Positions 60,687 through 64,000 of a stretch of DNA of 64,000 nucleotides are shown here, in pieces. Source of the DNA: Hyalangium gracile (lineage in GTDB: Bacteria > Myxococcota > Myxococcia > Myxococcales > Myxococcaceae); contig NZ_JAHXBG010000024.1 of the NCBI RefSeq assembly GCF_020103725.1, forward strand, positions 62,001 to 126,000. The letters run 5' to 3'. How positions within the stretch are numbered: position 1 is the stretch's first letter; each line of letters starts with the position of its first letter. The notes below the pieces were generated by a model that saw only the letters and a program-made list of their open reading frames with translations, was not told the origin of the DNA and did not search any database. The translations under genes were made by a program, and so were the position numbers.

Positions 60687-62407
60687 CGACCGGACTCCGC
60701 GTCCACGGGGCTCTCCGAGACTCGCGCGGGCGCGGGCGTCGAGACGACCGGAGCCTCGTGGCCCATCAGCAGCCGTAGCAGGCGAGCCGGCTCCACGGGC
60801 TTGGGCAGGAAGGCCTCGGCGCCGGCATCCAGCGCTCGCTGCCGGACATGGGGCCGGTTCAGGCCGCTCATCACGAACACGCGCGTCTGGCGCGTCAGCG
60901 GGTGCTGCTTGAGGCCCTCGCACAGCCTCAAGCCGTCCACCCAGTGCAGCACCACGTCCAGCAGGATGGCCGTGGGCGGCCGCCGTGCCACCGCGCAGAA
61001 CAGGGCCAGCTCGTCCGCGAAGGACACCACCGTGGCGCCCGTGGACTCCAGGAGCTGCGTGATGGCCTCCCGAGCATCCGGGTCGTCGTCCACGACGTAG
61101 TAGAGGTCCGGCTCCAGCTGGGGAATCGTCGTGGGGATCGGCTCCATCGCCGTGCGCAGCCACGAGCCCATCACCTCGCGCAGGCCCGCCCAGCGCGCCG
61201 AGGCCAGCAGGGCCAGTGGGGTAGGGGCAGCCAGCCCCAGCACCCCGCCGCTGTAGACGCCACCCACCGAGCCACGCTGGCGTGCCGCCAGGAACGCGGC
61301 CGGAGCCCGGCGACCCGCGCGCCGCAGCCAGGCGATGGAGCGAGCTCCCGCCGCCGCGTCCTCCATCAGCTCGGAGAGCCCCTCACGGACATACCGACGC
61401 TCGAGCTGCGAGGCCTCCAGGCCTCCATCCAGCAGCCCCACCGCGCCGCGGCTGCATGTGGCCAGCGTCTCCGAAACACCGATCTGCAGCGGGTGTCCGA
61501 GCGCCGCCGGCCCCACCGCGATCTGCCCCGGCGCCACGAGCGAGCGCCCCGGACCGAACGGCAGCCGCGTCGTCTCCAGCGCCGTCAGCTCGAAGCCTTC
61601 CTCGATGAGGCCATCGCGCGCCGCCATCATCAGGGCCTGGCACAGATCGGCGGGGGTGACCGCCGGCCCGAAGGCGATCGCGTACACGGAGTGCGCGGCG
61701 GGCAGCAGGAACAGTCCATCCACCGTCGGCAGGGGAGCGATCCACAGCCGGGCCAGCGGCGAGAGCGTGAGCCGGGAGGTGCTCTGGCGCAGCCGGGCCT
61801 GTACCGCGGCCACGGTGGGCGCCGGCCGGAACCCCGGGAAGAACGAGTCCCCGAGCGAGCTCCCCGCGCCCGCGGCCAGGGCCGCCGCGTGGAAGCGCTC
61901 GCCACTGCCCTGGGCCCGGACCACCAGCGGGCCACTGTTGCGCACCGGAGCCGGAGCATCCGGAGCCGGAGGCTGGCTCTCGACGCGGTCGACGTGGCGA
62001 TCCACGAACCGGGCGCCCTGGGCCGTCGCGGCGGTGACGAGCGCCTCGCGCACCATCGCCAGCCCGCCCCGTCCCTGGGGCCAGCCATCCACCACCCACA
62101 GGCCACCGGGAGGCGCGGGCAGCAACTCCCGCCGTCCCTGGGCCAGGAGCTCCACGCCGCGCAGCTCCAGCGAGCGCCACTCCAGCGGGACGCGGCAGCC
62201 CAGCGCGGCCAGGCGCGAGCGACACTCGGGTGTCAGGACCACGGGCGGCGTGACGCTCTCGGATTCACCGTGCGAGTACACCCGCACTTCCAGCGCGATG
62301 CCGCGAGCGCGTCCATTGAAGAGCAGGGAGGCGGCCAGTCCCGCGCCGGCAATCCCACCGCCGATCACCGCTACCCTCGAACCGCTCACCAGCCTGCTTC
62401 CGCTCAT
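60674..62407 (-). CDS. Flavoprotein fused to a C-terminal response-regulator receiver domain
   Basis: A 577-residue protein starting MSGSRLVSGSRVAVIG. The N-terminal Rossmann motif AVIGGGIAGAGLAASLL is typical of FAD-dependent monooxygenase or oxidoreductase proteins, and the first 430 residues fit that fold (GGLWVVDGWPQGRGG, VAAGQI-like and LPAAHSVYAIAF). From about residue 434 a receiver domain follows: VVDDDPDAREAI, phosphoacceptor Asp near 484 in ILLDVVLHW, VMSGLNR and FLPKPVEP. All key receiver residues are present. The fusion is unusual. It lies just before a REC-GGDEF gene on the same strand (48 nt downstream of that gene's stop). Confidence 0.82.
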   Translation of the reverse strand: MSGSRLVSGSRVAVIGGGIAGAGLAASLLFNGRARGIALEVRVYSHGESESVTPPVVLTPECRSRLAALGCRVPLEWRSLELRGVELLAQGRRELLPAPPGGLWVVDGWPQGRGGLAMVREALVTAATAQGARFVDRHVDRVESQPPAPDAPAPVRNSGPLVVRAQGSGERFHAAALAAGAGSSLGDSFFPGFRPAPTVAAVQARLRQSTSRLTLSPLARLWIAPLPTVDGLFLLPAAHSVYAIAFGPAVTPADLCQALMMAARDGLIEEGFELTALETTRLPFGPGRSLVAPGQIAVGPAALGHPLQIGVSETLATCSRGAVGLLDGGLEASQLERRYVREGLSELMEDAAAGARSIAWLRRAGRRAPAAFLAARQRGSVGGVYSGGVLGLAAPTPLALLASARWAGLREVMGSWLRTAMEPIPTTIPQLEPDLYYVVDDDPDAREAITQLLESTGATVVSFADELALFCAVARRPPTAILLDVVLHWVDGLRLCEGLKQHPLTRQTRVFVMSGLNRPHVRQRALDAGAEAFLPKPVEPARLLRLLMGHEAPVVSTPAPARVSESPVDAESGRYAS

Positions 62408-62455
62408 CCGCACCCTCGCTCGCCCTTCGGTTCGCCGCCTGCTCTTCGAATCGCC

Positions 62456-63421
62456 TCAGTGCCTCTGCGCCACCGCCGAAGGGGGAACGACCATCGAGTT
62501 GCCGTACACCACCACCCGATCCCGCCCCTCTCGCTTGGCCACATAGAGCGCCGCATCCGCCGCCTTCAGCAGCGCCTCCGTGTTCTCGCGTGGCGTGCCC
62601 TGGGAGTGGTCCGCGATGCCCACGCTCACGCTCAGCCCGAAGGGGGCTGGCCGTCCATCACTGCGCTGCACCGTCACATTGCGCAGCCCGGCGCGGATGC
62701 GCTCGGCGAACGCCGCCGCCTCGATGGCTGTCTGGTGCGGCAGCAGGGCGACGAACTCATCCCCGCCGAAGCGCGCCGCGAAGTCCGACTCGCGCAGGTT
62801 GCTCTTGAGGTGCGAGGCGAGCGCCAGGATCGCCCGGTTGCCCACATCGTGGCCCATCCCGTCGTTGATGGCCTTGAGGTGGTCCAGATCGATCACCACC
62901 ACCGACAGCGGATACTGGTAGCGGTTGGCGCGGCGGAACTCCTCTTCCATCCGCAGGGTGAGGGCCCGGAAGTTGGCCAGCCCGGTGAGCGCATCCGTCT
63001 GGGCCAGCACCCGGAGCCGGTGCTGGTGCTCGCTCTGCCGCAGCGCCCGGTCGATGCGCGCCAGCAGCTCTCGGGCGCTGGCCGGCTTGTGGATGAAGTC
63101 CACCGCGCCCATCTCCAGGCAGCGCTCCAGGGTGGCCTCGTCCGTGTCCCCGGTGAGGAAGATGACGGGCACGGCATCCGTGCGCACATCCTTCTGCAGG
63201 TTCTCCAGCACGGAGAGCCCATCCCCGCTGGGCAGGAACCGATCCAGGAGGATCAGATCCGGCCGGTGCTCCCGCGCCAGCTCGATGCCGGCTTCAGCAT
63301 CGGGGGCCGTCAGCACCTCGAACTTCGACACCAGCAAGTCCGAGAGGCTTTCTCGAACACCCGCATCGTCCTCGATGATGAGGACGAGGGCCCGTTCACT
63401 GCCACGGCCGCGCCGTTCCAT
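62456..63421 (-). CDS. REC-GGDEF diguanylate cyclase response regulator
   Basis: A 321-residue protein starting MERRGRGSERALVLIIEDDAG. The receiver domain (about 12-128) has IIEDD, phosphoacceptor Asp in LILLDRFLPSG, FLTGD and IHKPA. The GGDEF domain (about 145-310) has an intact RFGGDEF active site and the inhibitory I-site RESD five residues before it. It should make cyclic di-GMP under phosphorylation control. No EAL domain. Its stop lies 48 bases upstream of the FAD-REC start, so an operon is likely. Confidence 0.94.
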   Translation of the reverse strand: MERRGRGSERALVLIIEDDAGVRESLSDLLVSKFEVLTAPDAEAGIELAREHRPDLILLDRFLPSGDGLSVLENLQKDVRTDAVPVIFLTGDTDEATLERCLEMGAVDFIHKPASARELLARIDRALRQSEHQHRLRVLAQTDALTGLANFRALTLRMEEEFRRANRYQYPLSVVVIDLDHLKAINDGMGHDVGNRAILALASHLKSNLRESDFAARFGGDEFVALLPHQTAIEAAAFAERIRAGLRNVTVQRSDGRPAPFGLSVSVGIADHSQGTPRENTEALLKAADAALYVAKREGRDRVVVYGNSMVVPPSAVAQRH

Positions 63422-63818
63422 GCAACGCTCCGCTGCGCACGCCTGCCCCGAAATGGCAGGTCGAAGATCTCGAGCGCCACGCCCTATGGAGTGCTCCTGA
63501 CGCCCTCGCGCCCCTCGCGCTTCCGCCGCCGTCGCCCGCAACTCCCAGCACTCGCTGTCAGCCGCAACCTTCACCCGAGACCTCCGGCTGCCAAGTCCAC
63601 TCGTCTCTTTTTCCGCCGCCCCTCTGCGGAGGCGCGCTGGACGTGGGAGCAAGCCGTGTGCCCCGGGTGGAACCCGGCGGCCGGAGTTATTTCGGGCGGT
63701 TGCGGTGACCGCTACACTTCACGTCTTACTCGCCCGGAAGACCTTCCAGCGTGGGAAGTCGTGACGCGGTAGGAATTCCCGTACGCCGGAGAACGGATGA
63801 GGCCCCCAAGGTGCGTAG
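63422..63818. other. Intergenic region without a clear gene
   Basis: About 400 nt between two minus-strand genes. It must carry the promoter of the diguanylate cyclase. Short hairpins such as CCGGG-TGGAA-CCCGG (63663-63677) are visible in the part near 63660-63760. I see no protein gene, tRNA or recognisable riboswitch. Confidence 0.5.
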
Positions 63819-64000
63819 CTAACGTCGATTAATGAACTGCATGCGGCGTCCGCCGCCCCCGCCCATGGTGGGGGGAGGGGGAGGGGCCTCGAGGCCGAAC
63901 TGCCACCAGGTGGGCTCGTAGGGCTTCATCTTCAGCCGCTTGTCGTTCTGCAGCTGGGTGAGGCTGGCCTTGAGCTTCTCCTCGGTGGGGTTGGTCTCCA
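63819..64000 (-). CDS. Hypothetical protein, C-terminal end only
   Basis: The frame enters from the right edge and ends at TAG. It reads ETNPTEEKLKASLTQLQND, KMKPYEPTWWQFGLEAP, a Pro/Gly stretch, then MQFINRR and stop. Codon use is normal for this genome, so it is a real gene whose start lies beyond the window. I recognise no family. Confidence 0.6.
   Translation of the reverse strand, partial: ETNPTEEKLKASLTQLQNDKRLKMKPYEPTWWQFGLEAPPPPPTMGGGGGRRMQFINRR

Noticed and set aside
63653-63818. Short hairpins considered as a cyclic di-GMP riboswitch or structured RNA
   Set aside because: I could not match the conserved core of GEMM riboswitches or any other RNA family by eye; a covariance search would be needed.

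Overview
The window looks like part of a myxobacterial chromosome, most likely the suborder Cystobacterineae (Archangium, Cystobacter, Hyalangium or Stigmatella type). The reasons are very high G+C with strong third-position GC, several eukaryote-like Ser/Thr kinases with membrane anchors, an HAD-IG nucleotidase, many lipoproteins with Gly/Asp/Pro linkers, and large secreted proteins with VCBS, HYR, DUF5011 and choice-of-anchor A modules. The genus is an inference. I found no rRNA, tRNA, CRISPR array, insertion sequence or prophage.

Left part (1-13.8 kb): a truncated LysR regulator faces an NmrA-type oxidoreductase. A minus-strand group then holds a divergent RecF/SMC-like ATPase, a zinc-site protein and a coupled 30-codon ORF. 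Two membrane-anchored Ser/Thr kinases converge at 6.67 kb. A VOC protein and a LysR regulator diverge around a perfect 21-nt palindrome. A membrane sensor histidine kinase and a DUF3298-like secreted protein follow.

Middle (13.9-42 kb): a secreted S8 protease, a BNR-repeat protein, a TTG-started small lipoprotein, an A+T-richer gene-poor stretch (18.34-19.09 kb), a SASA-type esterase, an ArsR/AHSA1 pair, a CsgG/TolB-like protein, a VCBS/HYR protein, the HAD-IG nucleotidase, a zinc-ribbon/pseudokinase/response-regulator set, two M16 peptidase subunits coupled to an RluA-family pseudouridine synthase, and two large surface proteins that share a nearly identical choice-of-anchor A domain.

Right part (42-64 kb): a three-gene envelope operon (two paralogous lipoproteins plus a probable outer-membrane protein), a CarD/Tudor-like protein, an Mla/MCE lipid transport set (permease, ATPase, MCE protein), a PfkB kinase, PilZ protein, metallophosphoesterase, a lipoprotein, psd-hisS, a MarR/VOC operon with a clear operator, a LemA/TPM operon, a NicO/UreH-like transporter, miaA, an unusual flavoprotein-receiver fusion and a REC-GGDEF diguanylate cyclase. 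The right edge cuts a minus-strand gene.

The window is mostly housekeeping, envelope and signalling. The items I find least explained are the degenerate ATPase group at 1.3-4.2 kb, the FAD-REC fusion at 60.7-62.4 kb, the pseudokinase operon at 28.5-31.8 kb, the paralogous lipoprotein operon at 42-44.8 kb, and two identical 25-nt palindromic elements, each sitting between convergent genes (22.3 and 54.05 kb).
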